This document shows, one piece after another, positions 53,711 to 63,510 of a stretch of DNA of 64,000 nt. Below the pieces are notes generated by a model. It was not told the origin of the DNA, did not search any database, and was given only the letters and a program-made list of their open reading frames with translations. Both the position numbers and the translations under genes were made by a program. Within the stretch, counting starts at the first letter, position 1. Each line of letters begins with the position of its first letter. Origin of the DNA: Lacinutrix sp. Hel_I_90 (GTDB lineage: Bacteria > Bacteroidota > Bacteroidia > Flavobacteriales > Flavobacteriaceae); assembly GCF_000934685.1 (NCBI RefSeq), contig NZ_JYNQ01000001.1:2096501-2160500 (forward strand). The letters are read 5' to 3'.

Positions 53711-54823
53711 TTATTCTATTAGATTTGCGAGTTCTTCTCCAACTAAACTACCAATGGCAACACCCATTCCCCCTAAGCGCACCCCGCAATACACATGGTT
53801 GCTTAATTGTTTTAAGATTGGTTTTTTTTGATTGCCAACCCCCATAATGCCGCTCCATCGTTGGTCAATTTCAAAAGGTGTCTTCGGTAAGATTGTGGTT
53901 TTAAGAAGTTCTTCTAGTTTGTTTTGAACTAGCTTTGTTTGTAAAAGCACTGTGGTTTCTTCCGCTTTAAAATCCAGATGACGCCCACCTCCAAAAAGGA
54001 TTCTATCATTGATGTTTCTAAAATAATAATAGCCTTCATCTAAATGAAAGGTACCTTTTATAGCTAAGTTTTTAATGGGTTTTGTAATTAGCACTTGAGC
54101 TCTAGCTGGTTTTACTTCAGGAATATTTAAAACAGAAGCAAAGCCATTGGTGGCTATTAATAGCTTTGACGTAGAAAAACTAAATTGATCTGTTTCAATT
54201 TTAACTGCATTATGGTCTTCTGAAAAACGCTTAACGAAAACATTATTAAGGATTTTAATGCCTTTGGACAGTACTTTTTGTAGTAAGGCTTCCATCATTT
54301 TCCCAGTGTCAATTTGTCCTTCAAATTGATTAAAACTGTAGTCTTTTTTTATGTTTTCAAAGCCAAATACGTTCTCTTTTAAACTAAAAACGGAAGCCTT
54401 AAAAACGGGTTTTAGTAAGTTATTTATATGCTCTTTTTGTGCTAAACAATGCTCAAACAAAGCTTCATTTTCAGCAAACAACTCGTAACCGCCTAATTGC
54501 TGATAGTCTATTGTTTTATCACCTAAATTTTGTCTTAATCTTTGGAGTCCGTTGACCCTTTTTTTTACTAATTCTATAACCTCTTGTTCGCTATGTGTTT
54601 TAAGATCATCTATGATTTCACTAAGACTACCAAAACAGGCAAAACCAGCATTTTTTGTACTGGCGCCTTGAGGCAATATGCCTTTTTCTAGAATAAGTAT
54701 GTTGGCTTTGGGAAAGCGTATTTTTAATTGCAAGGCGCAGTTTAGCCCCACAATGCCGCTACCAACAATAGTATAATCTATATTAGTAAGCCATGATTTT
54801 ATTTCCCAGTAGGATAGATTCAT
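53711..54823 (-). CDS. FAD-dependent D-amino-acid-oxidase-family protein
   Basis: This 370-aa DAO-type flavoprotein has a Rossmann GSGIVGLNCALQL and GASTKNAGFACFGS near the N-terminus, plus LATNGFASVLNIPEVKPARAQV and RLGGMGVAIGSLVGEELA at the C-terminus. Related enzymes oxidise amines or amino acids; the substrate is unknown. It is first in a unit with mtgA and the GreA-like gene, so its function may relate to the cell wall, but that is guesswork. Confidence 0.82.
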   Translation of the reverse strand: MNLSYWEIKSWLTNIDYTIVGSGIVGLNCALQLKIRFPKANILILEKGILPQGASTKNAGFACFGSLSEIIDDLKTHSEQEVIELVKKRVNGLQRLRQNLGDKTIDYQQLGGYELFAENEALFEHCLAQKEHINNLLKPVFKASVFSLKENVFGFENIKKDYSFNQFEGQIDTGKMMEALLQKVLSKGIKILNNVFVKRFSEDHNAVKIETDQFSFSTSKLLIATNGFASVLNIPEVKPARAQVLITKPIKNLAIKGTFHLDEGYYYFRNINDRILFGGGRHLDFKAEETTVLLQTKLVQNKLEELLKTTILPKTPFEIDQRWSGIMGVGNQKKPILKQLSNHVYCGVRLGGMGVAIGSLVGEELANLIE

Positions 54824-54932
54824 ATTACGAAGTTACTGTTTTCGTGTTAAGGATGGCAGCGGCATCCTTTTTGTTTTCCACAAAAAGATATAGCCTATAG
54901 CCTGACCTCACCATAGTGAGGTAACACCATAA

Positions 54933-54962
54933 AAAAACTCCGAAAACACATCCGGAGTTTTT
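54933..54962 (-). terminator. Terminator of the T9SS metalloprotease gene
   Basis: A 10-bp perfect stem (AAAAACTCCG at 54933-54942, CGGAGTTTTT at 54953-54962) is followed on the minus strand by T residues. A second small hairpin (ACCTCAC/GTGAGGT) lies at 54905-54922. Confidence 0.85.
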
Positions 54963-54985
54963 AATATTATAAAAAGAAATTGGTC

Positions 54986-57727
54986 TTATTCTACAATAAT
55001 CTTTTTAGTTATTGTTCTTGAACCATCATTTACATTTAATAAGTACATTCCAGATTGTACGTTGCCTAAATTAATAGTTTCATTGAATACTCCAGACGTA
55101 TTTTCAAAAGCATTATTTAATACTGAGCGTCCTCTAATGTCGAATACTTGAACTTGAACTTTATTTGTTGCGCCATTAAACTTAACGGTAAACTCACCAT
55201 TATTAGGATTAGGGTATATTGATAAAGAATTCTCGATATTAAACGCTTCCACACCTAAAGTTACAGTAGTTGTACAGAGCTCAATAGACCACTCATTAAC
55301 CATTCCTGTATTTCCATTATTAAAATCTACAAAAACTAAATTCCAAGTACCAGACGGATTACCGTTATTAAAACCGGTCATAGGGTTTGCTGGGCTATAA
55401 GTACCTGTTGTTGGAGAAGCACACGCAATTGCTGGAGACCCATCTTTAAAAGTAACATCTAGATCTTGAAATAAACCAGAATTACATGTTCTTGACCATA
55501 GGTTAGAAAAACCAAGACCATTTGGCGCTTGTAATTGCATAACTAAGTCACCAATATTACCATGTGAGGCATCTGCTCTCACTCGAATATCAGTTATTGG
55601 AGTAGATTCTGTTACCGTTACAGGAATAAATACTGGTGCCCCTTGCTGATTAGTTCCAGCACTATCTGGAATAGGTGTAGAAATTGGTCCTGTGGTATAC
55701 ACATTACAGGTTGTAACCACTGTCGCATTCACAGCAAAATCAACCGTATTAATATTAAAGAAAATATTTCCAACAGCTTCTACCATAACCCTACAGTAAC
55801 CAGAATAAACACCTCCTGGAACAGTAATATCTTGACTTCCGTCATTAGGTACGTTTGTGGCTAATGTAGTATCATAAGTTAATCCTCCATCAGAAGAAAG
55901 TAAAATATTAACACTCGCAGTATCAACACCATTCGTTGTTGTTCCCGCTACATCCCATGTAATGGTTTCTGTTGAACCTGTTGTCCAAGAAATACCAGCT
56001 GTATTTTGAGAGGTAACTAAAAATGGCCCGGCTGCAGCTACTGTAACTGTAGACATATTATCTACAGCAGTACGACCACCATTAGTATCATTATCTCTAA
56101 CTGTTAATCTAAAATCTTGAGATCTTGCAACAGAAGCTAGTTTTTCCCATGTTGTAGAACCGCCACTTATTGCTAAGTCCTGTAATCTTGGAATATATCT
56201 CGTAGGATTCTCAGTGCCTTCAAAAGACCTAACCATTGGTCCAGATGGATTCGTCTCTGCAGGCAAACCAGCAGGACCTAAATCATATTGCTCCCAAGTA
56301 TAGGTATGTAGCGAAGTGCCATCTGGATCTGTCGAGGATCCTGTTAATTTATAAGGCGTTGAAACTGGCATTACATAGTTAGCTCCTGCCTCAGCGGTTG
56401 GCGCACCATTACCTGTAGATGTTTGAGTTGCACAGGTACTGTTTCCTGTCGTAACATTATCCCAAATCATTTGTAAACTTTTTTGATGGAAATAAGCATC
56501 ACTGTTGCCTTGTACATTATCACTACCACAAATACCAGCATACGCCATAATAGTTGTTCCACTACCTACTTCGTAAGCGTTAGTTCCTTCTCTATTTCCT
56601 CCGGCACAATTTCCTTGATTACCATTAAAGGTATGTGGTGCACCAAATTGATGCCCTAACTCATGAGCAACAAAATCAATATCATAAGAATCCCCAACTG
56701 GAGAAGGTCCCCCAGTAATTCCTCTTGCTTTACTACCTGTACAAGGGGAGTTTAATTGTGCTAAACCTCCACCACCAGTACTAAAGGTATGTCCCACATC
56801 ATAATTTGCAGAACCAATGGCACCATCAATAACGGTTTGGCTTTCATTAATTAAGGCATTAGCGTTATTATTACTAAAACTGTCTGAGTTTATAAAAACA
56901 ATAAGATCGTTATTAGCTACCAAGGTCATGGTAATAGAAAAATCTCTTTCGTAAACAAAATTATTACGTGTCATAGTTACTACGATTGCCGCCATAACTG
57001 CAGTTCTTTTAGCTGCTTCTGTATCACCAGCTGTTAAGCCAGCAGCACCCCAATGGAAAGCAGAATACTCTATAGTCGTTGCTATAGCCGTTCTAAAGTC
57101 ACGCATCATACCATCACCAGTATCTCTTAAGAGGTAACTATTTCCCTGTGTTTTTTCATCTATATTATAATCACTATCAACAACAAGACATTCCCAAGAT
57201 TGTTCTAATGCAGGTAAATCACGTTTAGCATAAACAATATAGTTATTATCACTTTTTGTAAAAGGATCAATAAATTGCGTGCCTTTCTCTGCAGACAGAA
57301 ACATCGCATGTAATCCTTGTGAGGTTATAGAAAAACGTACTAATGTACTCGGGTTCTCTATACTTTGTCCTGCATAAGAACGAAGCCCAGGATATTTAGC
57401 TTGTAATTCTGGAGCCATTACCGAAGCTTCACTAACTCTAAAAGATTCAAAGGTATTATCAGCAGTTGGAAAACTGATTATAAGATTAGAGTTTTGAGTC
57501 GTTTTTCTATCGGGTGCATTTTGTAATAATCCTTTAAGACTATTAATATCTAACTGATAATAATTTGCTTTATTCGGTTGTGTTTTTCTAAAAACTTGCG
57601 CTTTTTTAGACACTTCGTTTTGTGTTGTCTTAGACCATAACGATTTCCCGTTTTGAGCAAAACTGAATGCCGAAAACATCAAAATAGTTACTAGTATTAA
57701 AACAAATTTTGAGTAAAATTGTTTCAT
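54986..57727 (-). CDS. Secreted reprolysin-like zinc metalloprotease with T9SS sorting domain
   Basis: The ATG at 57727 (MKQFYSKFVLILVTILMF) begins a clean signal peptide; an ATG two codons upstream is also possible. The protein has about 913 aa. After a prodomain the M12B-like catalytic region carries HELGHQFGAPH (first His at about residue 355), the metzincin zinc motif. A PKD-like or Ig-like segment (PTAEAGANYVMPVSTPYKL) and a proprotein-convertase P-like domain (SHGNIGDLVMQLQAPNG) follow. The type A T9SS domain (SIYPNPNNGEFTV ... GMYLLNVNDGSRTI) ends the chain. It is probably an extracellular nutrient-acquiring protease. Confidence 0.9.
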   Translation of the reverse strand: MKQFYSKFVLILVTILMFSAFSFAQNGKSLWSKTTQNEVSKKAQVFRKTQPNKANYYQLDINSLKGLLQNAPDRKTTQNSNLIISFPTADNTFESFRVSEASVMAPELQAKYPGLRSYAGQSIENPSTLVRFSITSQGLHAMFLSAEKGTQFIDPFTKSDNNYIVYAKRDLPALEQSWECLVVDSDYNIDEKTQGNSYLLRDTGDGMMRDFRTAIATTIEYSAFHWGAAGLTAGDTEAAKRTAVMAAIVVTMTRNNFVYERDFSITMTLVANNDLIVFINSDSFSNNNANALINESQTVIDGAIGSANYDVGHTFSTGGGGLAQLNSPCTGSKARGITGGPSPVGDSYDIDFVAHELGHQFGAPHTFNGNQGNCAGGNREGTNAYEVGSGTTIMAYAGICGSDNVQGNSDAYFHQKSLQMIWDNVTTGNSTCATQTSTGNGAPTAEAGANYVMPVSTPYKLTGSSTDPDGTSLHTYTWEQYDLGPAGLPAETNPSGPMVRSFEGTENPTRYIPRLQDLAISGGSTTWEKLASVARSQDFRLTVRDNDTNGGRTAVDNMSTVTVAAAGPFLVTSQNTAGISWTTGSTETITWDVAGTTTNGVDTASVNILLSSDGGLTYDTTLATNVPNDGSQDITVPGGVYSGYCRVMVEAVGNIFFNINTVDFAVNATVVTTCNVYTTGPISTPIPDSAGTNQQGAPVFIPVTVTESTPITDIRVRADASHGNIGDLVMQLQAPNGLGFSNLWSRTCNSGLFQDLDVTFKDGSPAIACASPTTGTYSPANPMTGFNNGNPSGTWNLVFVDFNNGNTGMVNEWSIELCTTTVTLGVEAFNIENSLSIYPNPNNGEFTVKFNGATNKVQVQVFDIRGRSVLNNAFENTSGVFNETINLGNVQSGMYLLNVNDGSRTITKKIIVE

Positions 57728-57820
57728 AAACATTAATTTTTAATTTAGTTTTAGCGCTAAAGATACCTCTCTAGTAATAAATTACCAAAAAAACAAAGTG
57801 AAATAGCATATCTTCGTAGT

Positions 57821-58345
57821 ATGAAAAACGTCTTATATTTTTTAGTTTCCTTAATTGTTTTATCCTGTAATTCTCAAAAAAACATTAAAAAAGATACGCA
57901 TTTGGACCCAACAATTACTAAATCACCATGTCCTGAAAATGGCGTTTGTAACTTTGAAATTCTAAAAAACAAAACATTTTCTATTGAAAGTAAATTTGGA
58001 AATACATATCCTGAATTGTCTGATGGCACGAAAACGATATTAAAGTTCGAGTACGTTCGGAATTTAATCCCAGACACTCAAGATAGTGGTTATCGAGAGT
58101 TAATTTATGTAGAAATCGATTCTAATATAGATGCGCTTGAGTTAGAAGGTAAAAACCTTGTCAAAGCTAAAGTTTCTTTTGGTAGATTGTGTTTTTGCAG
58201 AGGACAAACGGGGTATTATCCTGTTACGGAAGGCCAATTATCAATTTCTAAAAACGATGATAAAAGCTATTCTTTTAAACTAAATTTTAAAGTCACTGAA
58301 GTACCACAAGTGATTACGAGCATAGAAGAATCTTTTACTTTATAA
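57821..58345 (+). CDS. Small lipoprotein of unknown function
   Basis: This 174-aa protein has a lipobox at residue 16 (LIVLSCNSQ), so it is lipid-anchored. Four further cysteines occur in pairs (SPCPENGVCNF near residues 37-43 and GRLCFCRGQTGYY near 126), suggesting disulfides or metal binding. The remainder is beta-rich (FKLNFKVTEVPQVI). No family is recognised. It is divergent from the T9SS protease and shares a bidirectional terminator with accC. Confidence 0.75.
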   Translation: MKNVLYFLVSLIVLSCNSQKNIKKDTHLDPTITKSPCPENGVCNFEILKNKTFSIESKFGNTYPELSDGTKTILKFEYVRNLIPDTQDSGYRELIYVEIDSNIDALELEGKNLVKAKVSFGRLCFCRGQTGYYPVTEGQLSISKNDDKSYSFKLNFKVTEVPQVITSIEESFTL

Positions 58346-58363
58346 CAAAGCAGCACAAAACAT

Positions 58364-58398
58364 AAAAAAAGCGACTTAAAATTTTAAGTCGCTTTTTT
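58364..58398. terminator. Bidirectional terminator between lipoprotein gene and accC
   Basis: A 17-bp perfect stem (AAAAAAGCGACTTAAAA and its complement) with A and T runs on both sides serves both convergent genes. Confidence 0.9.
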
Positions 58399-58402
58399 AG
58401 TT

Positions 58403-59755
58403 TTAGGCTTCGGTTGGTTTTTGAATCACAAAATCTTCCATAAATTTAGTGGTATAATTTCCAGCTAAATAATCTGGGTGATCCATGAGTTGCCTATGAA
58501 ATGGTATTGTTGTTTTTATGCCTTCGATAACGAATTCATCTAAGGCACGTTTCATTTTATTAATGGCTTCATCTCTTGTTTGTGCCGTAGTAATTAACTT
58601 GGCAATCATAGAGTCGTAATTAGGTGGAATAGAGTACCCTGCATAAACATGTGTATCTAAACGCACACCATGACCTCCTGGGGCATGAAGTGTGGTTATT
58701 TTTCCTGGTGATGGTCTAAAGTCATTAAAAGGGTCTTCTGCATTTATTCTACATTCAATAGAGTGTAATTGAGGTAAATAATTTTTACCAGAAATTGGTA
58801 CACCCGCAGCGACTAGAATTTGTTCTCGAATTAAATCAAAATCGATGACTTGTTCCGTAATTGGATGTTCTACCTGAATACGCGTATTCATTTCCATGAA
58901 ATAGAAATTTCTGTGCTTGTCTACCAGAAATTCAATGGTTCCTGCGCCTTCATATTTAATGTATTCGGCTGCTTTAACCGCTGCTTTTCCCATTTTTTTA
59001 CGCAGTGCATCTGTCATAAAAGGAGACGGAACTTCTTCGGTTAATTTTTGGTGACGTCGTTGTATAGAGCAATCTCTTTCTGACAAATGGCATGCTTTGC
59101 CGTTAGAATCTCCTACAATTTGTATTTCGATATGGCGTGGCTCTTCAATAAGCTTTTCCATATACATATCATCATTTCCAAAGGCGGCTTTAGACTCTTG
59201 TCTTGCAGAGTCCCAAGCATCTTTAAGCTTTTCTGGTGCCCAAACGGCACGCATACCTTTTCCTCCACCACCAGCAGTTGCTTTAAGCATTACTGGATAA
59301 CCTGTATCTTTAGCTAGCTTTTCGCACTCTTTAAAATCTTTAATAATCCCTTCACTTCCCGGCACACAAGGCACGCCAGCTTCTTTCATTGTGGCTTTTG
59401 CAGTGGCTTTGTCTCCCATTTTGGAAATCATTTCTTCTGAAGCGCCAATGAACTTGATGCCATGTTCTTCACATATTTTTGAAAACTTAGCGTTTTCAGA
59501 TAAAAATCCGTAACCTGGGTGTATGGCATCTGCATTAGTAATCTCAGCAGCTGCTATAATATTAGACATTTTTAAATAAGATTCACTGCTTGCCGGAGGT
59601 CCGATACAAACTGCTTCGTCTGCAAATTTAACGTGGAGACTTTCGGCATCTGCAGTAGAATAGACTGCGACCGTTTTAATGCCCATTTCTTTACAGGTTC
59701 TAATAACGCGCAGCGCTATTTCTCCTCTATTTGCAATAAGTATTTTTTTAAACAT
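58403..59755 (-). CDS. accC: Acetyl-CoA carboxylase, biotin carboxylase subunit
   Basis: It carboxylates biotin on AccB with ATP and bicarbonate, the first step to malonyl-CoA. It has 450 aa. ATP-grasp features are [43 protein letters not shown] and the biotin-carboxylase signature [21 protein letters not shown]-terminal [20 protein letters not shown] is diagnostic. It follows accB with a 76-base gap that contains a hairpin. It is the last gene of the fabH-accB-accC unit. Confidence 0.96.
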   Translation of the reverse strand: MFKKILIANRGEIALRVIRTCKEMGIKTVAVYSTADAESLHVKFADEAVCIGPPASSESYLKMSNIIAAAEITNADAIHPGYGFLSENAKFSKICEEHGIKFIGASEEMISKMGDKATAKATMKEAGVPCVPGSEGIIKDFKECEKLAKDTGYPVMLKATAGGGGKGMRAVWAPEKLKDAWDSARQESKAAFGNDDMYMEKLIEEPRHIEIQIVGDSNGKACHLSERDCSIQRRHQKLTEEVPSPFMTDALRKKMGKAAVKAAEYIKYEGAGTIEFLVDKHRNFYFMEMNTRIQVEHPITEQVIDFDLIREQILVAAGVPISGKNYLPQLHSIECRINAEDPFNDFRPSPGKITTLHAPGGHGVRLDTHVYAGYSIPPNYDSMIAKLITTAQTRDEAINKMKRALDEFVIEGIKTTIPFHRQLMDHPDYLAGNYTTKFMEDFVIQKPTEA

Positions 59756-59779
59756 AACATTTTTAAAAAATTAAAATTC

Positions 59780-59822
59780 AAATTCCAAATTCCAACAAAT
59801 TGGATTTGTTTTTTGGAATTTT
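59780..59822. repeat. Hairpin between accB and accC
   Basis: AAATTCCAA occurs twice (59780-59788 and 59787-59795). Each copy is an exact inverted match to TTGGAATTT (59813-59821). The hairpin could set relative accB/accC levels through RNA processing or stability. Function is not shown. Confidence 0.4.
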
Positions 59823-59831
59823 AAAATTGGG

Positions 59832-60329
59832 TTATGATGGATCTACTAAAAATAAGGGTTGATCAAACTCTACAGGAGAAGAATCGTCCACTAATATTTT
59901 AACGACTTTACCTGATACTTCAGATTCAATTTCGTTAAATAATTTCATGGCTTCGATGATACAAAGTACATCACCTTCAGCTATGGTTTGACCGACCTCA
60001 ACAAATAATGGCTTATCTGGAGAAGGCTTTCTATAAAACGTTCCAATAATTGGAGATTTTATAGTTATATACTTGGCATCTTCTTTTGCTGCAGCTGTCG
60101 CAGCGGCCTCAGCAACTGATGCTTCAGGAGCTCCTGCTACAGGTGGTTGTGCCGCTTGCATTTGCATGTGTGGCATTTGTGTTGTCATTGGCATATGCTG
60201 AACATATGTTGTTTCTGTGTCAGGACCTGTTTTTATCGTAATCTTAACGTCTTCTGTTTCCAACTTAACCTCACTTGCACCAGATTTAGCCACAAATTTG
60301 ATTAAGTTTTGAATGTCTTTTAAATCCAT
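59832..60329 (-). CDS. accB: Acetyl-CoA carboxylase, biotin carboxyl carrier protein
   Basis: It is the swinging-arm subunit of acetyl-CoA carboxylase. It has 165 aa. The N-terminal segment (KDIQNLIKFVAKSGASEVKLE) is followed by a Met/Gln/Ala/Pro-rich linker (HMPMTTQMPHMQMQAAQPPV) and the biotinyl domain. The biotin is attached to the Lys in CIIEAMKLFNEIESE. It is preceded by fabH at 37 bases and followed by accC. Confidence 0.96.
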   Translation of the reverse strand: MDLKDIQNLIKFVAKSGASEVKLETEDVKITIKTGPDTETTYVQHMPMTTQMPHMQMQAAQPPVAGAPEASVAEAAATAAAKEDAKYITIKSPIIGTFYRKPSPDKPLFVEVGQTIAEGDVLCIIEAMKLFNEIESEVSGKVVKILVDDSSPVEFDQPLFLVDPS

Positions 60330-60366
60330 AATTAAGAGTTATTTTAAGTGTTTTTTAGTTAGTTTA

Positions 60367-61362
60367 TTATGAGTTATAGGCCCACTTTAAATAGATTGAA
60401 CCCCAAGTAAAGCCACCGCCAAAGGCAGCAAAAATAATATTGTCTCCTTTTTTAAGTTGCGTTTCGTAATCGCTTAGTAATAATGGTAATGTTGCTGAAG
60501 TCGTATTGCCGTACTTCTCAATATTCATCATCACTTTTTCTGGTTCCAGCGCTATACGATTTGCTGTGGCATCAATAATACGCTTATTGGCTTGATGCGC
60601 AGCCAACCAAGCGATGTCACTTTTATTTAGATGGTTTCTTTCTAATATTTTTACAGTAACATCAGCCATGTTAAAGACTGCATTTTTAAAGACTGTTTTT
60701 CCGTCTTGAAAAACGAAATTCTCCTTTTTTGCAAGCGTTTCCGCAGTAACAGGATAAGAGGAGCCGCTAGATTTTACTTGTAGAAATTCTCTTCCCGCAC
60801 CATTACTTCTTAGATATTCATCTTGTAGCCCAAGACCATCTTCATTTGGTTCAAACAAAACAGCTCCGGCACCATCTCCAAAGATGATACATGTTGAGCG
60901 GTCTTCATAATTAATCATTGAAGAATTTTTATCTGCACCAATAAGTAGTACATTTTTATAGCGTCCGGACTCAATATATTTGGCTGCAGTAGACATGCCA
61001 AAAAGGAAGCTTGAACAAGCTGCCTCTAAATCGAAAGAAAAGGCGTTAACCGCTCCTATTGCTGTAGCCGTATAAGCCGCAGTTGAAGCCGCTTGCATAT
61101 CGGGTGTTGCAGTAGCAACGATAACTAATTCTATATCTTTGGGATTGATTTGTCTTTTAGCAATAAGCTGGTTTGCCGCTTTAATTGCCATATAAGACGT
61201 GCCTTTGCCTTCACCTTTAAGGATACGACGTTCTTTGATCCCCGTTCTAGAGGTTATCCATTCGTCGTTTGTATCAACCATAGATTCTAAAATCTTATTC
61301 GTTAATACGTATTCTGGCACATAGGCACCTACAGCTGTGATTGCTGCTGAGATTTTACTCAT
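60367..61362 (-). CDS. fabH: 3-oxoacyl-ACP synthase III
   Basis: It starts fatty-acid synthesis by condensing acetyl- or branched acyl-CoA with malonyl-ACP. It has 331 aa. The Cys-His-Asn triad is visible in FDLEAACSSFLFG, WLAAHQANKRII and KYGNTTSATLPLLL. It heads the fabH-accB-accC group, and the upstream terminator of rpmF suggests it has its own promoter in the ~130-base gap before 61362. Confidence 0.95.
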   Translation of the reverse strand: MSKISAAITAVGAYVPEYVLTNKILESMVDTNDEWITSRTGIKERRILKGEGKGTSYMAIKAANQLIAKRQINPKDIELVIVATATPDMQAASTAAYTATAIGAVNAFSFDLEAACSSFLFGMSTAAKYIESGRYKNVLLIGADKNSSMINYEDRSTCIIFGDGAGAVLFEPNEDGLGLQDEYLRSNGAGREFLQVKSSGSSYPVTAETLAKKENFVFQDGKTVFKNAVFNMADVTVKILERNHLNKSDIAWLAAHQANKRIIDATANRIALEPEKVMMNIEKYGNTTSATLPLLLSDYETQLKKGDNIIFAAFGGGFTWGSIYLKWAYNS

Positions 61363-61492
61363 ACTTTTCGAGTTAATTCGACCAAAAATGGTTCAAAATC
61401 GTTCAAAAATGACGAAATCTTAATGAAATTAATCATTTCTCGTCAATAATGCGCAAATTAAGTTGTTTTTAACGCATAGAAAAATATTTCAT

Positions 61493-61520
61493 AAAAAAAA
61501 CGCCCACAAGTGAGCGTTTT
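61493..61520 (-). terminator. Terminator of rpmF
   Basis: On the minus strand AAAACGCTCAC pairs with GTGGGCGTTTT (one T-G pair, 2-base loop) before a run of eight T residues. It separates DUF177-rpmF from fabH. Confidence 0.85.
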
Positions 61521-61540
61521 CTGTATGCACGCATAATAAA

Positions 61541-61744
61541 TTATGCTAAATTTTCTTCAGCAACAGCATTGTCAATTAATACTTGACCTCTGTAATATAG
61601 TTTACCTTCAAACCAGTGTGCTCTATGGTATAAGTGTGCTTCACCTGTTGTTGGGCAAGTTGCAACTTGTGGCGCAGTTGCTTTGTAATGTGTTCTTCTC
61701 TTATCTCTTCTTGTTTTCGAGATTTTTCTTTTAGGATGTGCCAT
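61541..61744 (-). CDS. rpmF: 50S ribosomal protein L32
   Basis: This 67-aa ribosomal protein begins [20 protein letters not shown], the L32 signature, and continues [20 protein letters not shown]. One Cys is visible where zinc-binding forms have two CxxC pairs, so it is the zinc-free type. It lies 9 bases downstream of the DUF177 protein gene, a conserved bacterial pair. Confidence 0.96.
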   Translation of the reverse strand: MAHPKRKISKTRRDKRRTHYKATAPQVATCPTTGEAHLYHRAHWFEGKLYYRGQVLIDNAVAEENLA

Positions 61745-61753
61745 TTTATTATT

Positions 61754-62293
61754 TTATTTATCCGTTAATAGTTTCTTTAATGTATTCCAACGAGGATCTG
61801 CTTCCTCTTCGTCTTCTTTTATGTCCTTTATTTTAGGACTTAATTCTTCTAATTTTTCAAGTATGTCTGAATCTAATGTACCATCTTCAACACCTGGATG
61901 CATCCGTTTGCTTGGCATGGCCAATACAATTAATTCATAAACGTATTGTTGAATATTAACTTCATACTCCCCATGAGGTATTATTAATATATCTATATTC
62001 TCATCATTGTATTCGTCACCAAACTTAACTACTAAATCAAACTCATTTTCTAGAGGTTGATCATAAGGTTCATTAGTAACATCACAATTGACGTTAACGG
62101 TTCCTGAAACTTCAAAATGCAGTTCTAAAAGTGTTGTCTTTTTTTCTAAAATTACATTCACTTTTAAATCACTTCTATTGAAGTCTTCATACTCAAAATA
62201 TTCAAAGAACTTATTGTCAATATCGTAATCAAAATGATGTTTTCCTACTTTTAAACCTACAAATGGAATTGTAAACGCTTTCAATGGCTTCAT
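61754..62293 (-). CDS. DUF177 (YceD-type) protein
   Basis: This 179-aa protein belongs to the DUF177 family that precedes rpmF in most bacteria and is thought to take part in rRNA or ribosome assembly. The ATG at 62293 (MKPLKAFTIPFVGLKVGKH) gives the family N-terminus; an in-frame ATG 33 bases upstream adds a basic extension and is less likely. The conserved core includes LELHFEVSGTVNVNCDVTNE and the acidic C-terminus KDIKEDEEEADPRW. Confidence 0.9.
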   Translation of the reverse strand: MKPLKAFTIPFVGLKVGKHHFDYDIDNKFFEYFEYEDFNRSDLKVNVILEKKTTLLELHFEVSGTVNVNCDVTNEPYDQPLENEFDLVVKFGDEYNDENIDILIIPHGEYEVNIQQYVYELIVLAMPSKRMHPGVEDGTLDSDILEKLEELSPKIKDIKEDEEEADPRWNTLKKLLTDK

Positions 62294-62376
62294 TTTCACA
62301 TCTATTTTGAGCCTGCAAATATACAAATTTTTATTTATTCAACAGACTTATGAACAATTTTTTATATTCTCCTTTT

Positions 62377-63444
62377 TTAAGCTCTTTTTTGATCTTCAAA
62401 TCGCTTTCTTTTTGATATTGCCAAAGGGTTTTTATGTAAGACCTCATACTCTCTTCTATTGTTGTATATACTAACGGCTGTAAAGAGTGCTTCTTTAAAA
62501 GAACCCGTATCTGCCGTCCCTTTTCCTGCAATTTCATAAGCGGTTCCATGATCTGGAGAGGTTCTTATCTTATTTAATCCTGCCGTAAAATTAACACCCT
62601 GACCAAAAGAGAGGGTCTTAAAAGGGATTAAACCTTGATCATGATAAGCGGCAATAATGGCATCAAAACTCTTATAATTATCAGAGCCAAAAAAACTGTC
62701 TGCTGCATAAGGACCGAAAACCAATTTACCACTTTCTTTAATTTTTTGTAGTGTTGGACGCATGACCACATCGTCTTCATTTCCAATAACACCATTATCT
62801 CCTGTATGTGGATTTATTCCTAAAACAGCGATGCGCGGTTTTCTAATTCTAAAATCCTTTTTAAGTGAATGATAAACTGTTTCAATTTTTTTAGTAATTA
62901 GCTCTGGCGAAATATGACTTGAAATATCTTTTACTGGTACATGGTCTGTTAATAAGCCCACGCGCAAAGTATCGGTTACCATAAACATTAAACTATCGCC
63001 TTCTAACTCCTGATTTAAATAATCTGTATGGCCAGGGAATTTAAAGGTTTCAGACTGTATATTGCTTTTATTAATTGGGGCGGTTACCAAGACATCTATA
63101 TCGTCACCTTTTAATGCCTTTGTTGCTGCTTCCAAAGATTTAATGGCATAAGCTCCAATTTTAGGGTCTTCTTTTCCAAAACTTATATCTACATTTTCCT
63201 TCCAACAGTTAAAAACATTAACCTTGCCATGTATAATTTGATTGGCACTTTGAATGCTATTTAAATTAACCTCTAGATTGAAATGGTTTTTAACAAAAGT
63301 CATCGTTTTAATTGAGGCAAAGATAACGGGCGTAAAAAACTCTAACATTCTTGAATCTTCAAAAATTTTAAGTACGATTTCTGCGCCAACACCGTTTAAA
63401 TCCCCTATAGAAATACCTGCGATTATTTTTTCTTCTTTCTTCAT
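62377..63444 (-). CDS. pdxA: 4-hydroxythreonine-4-phosphate dehydrogenase
   Basis: It is part of the DXP-dependent pyridoxal phosphate pathway, oxidising 4-phosphohydroxythreonine. It has 355 aa. Zn-binding and substrate residues lie in FPGHTDYL, ISPELITKKIETVYHSL, LGINPHTGDNGVIG and AYHDQGLIPFKTL; RTSPDHGTAYEIAGKG is the C-terminal signature. It is the first gene of the unit with DUF177 and rpmF (83-base gap). It is divergent from ribE across a 66-base gap. Confidence 0.95.
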   Translation of the reverse strand: MKKEEKIIAGISIGDLNGVGAEIVLKIFEDSRMLEFFTPVIFASIKTMTFVKNHFNLEVNLNSIQSANQIIHGKVNVFNCWKENVDISFGKEDPKIGAYAIKSLEAATKALKGDDIDVLVTAPINKSNIQSETFKFPGHTDYLNQELEGDSLMFMVTDTLRVGLLTDHVPVKDISSHISPELITKKIETVYHSLKKDFRIRKPRIAVLGINPHTGDNGVIGNEDDVVMRPTLQKIKESGKLVFGPYAADSFFGSDNYKSFDAIIAAYHDQGLIPFKTLSFGQGVNFTAGLNKIRTSPDHGTAYEIAGKGTADTGSFKEALFTAVSIYNNRREYEVLHKNPLAISKRKRFEDQKRA

Positions 63445-63510
63445 TAATAATGATAACTATTGTTCGTAATTTTATAGTCACAAATTTAACCAAATAATAC
63501 AGTTAAAAGT

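Noticed and set aside
62331-62549. Minus-strand frame (72 aa) overlapping the pdxA 3' end
   Set aside because: It lies in another frame of pdxA with no start signal or motif; most likely a shadow.
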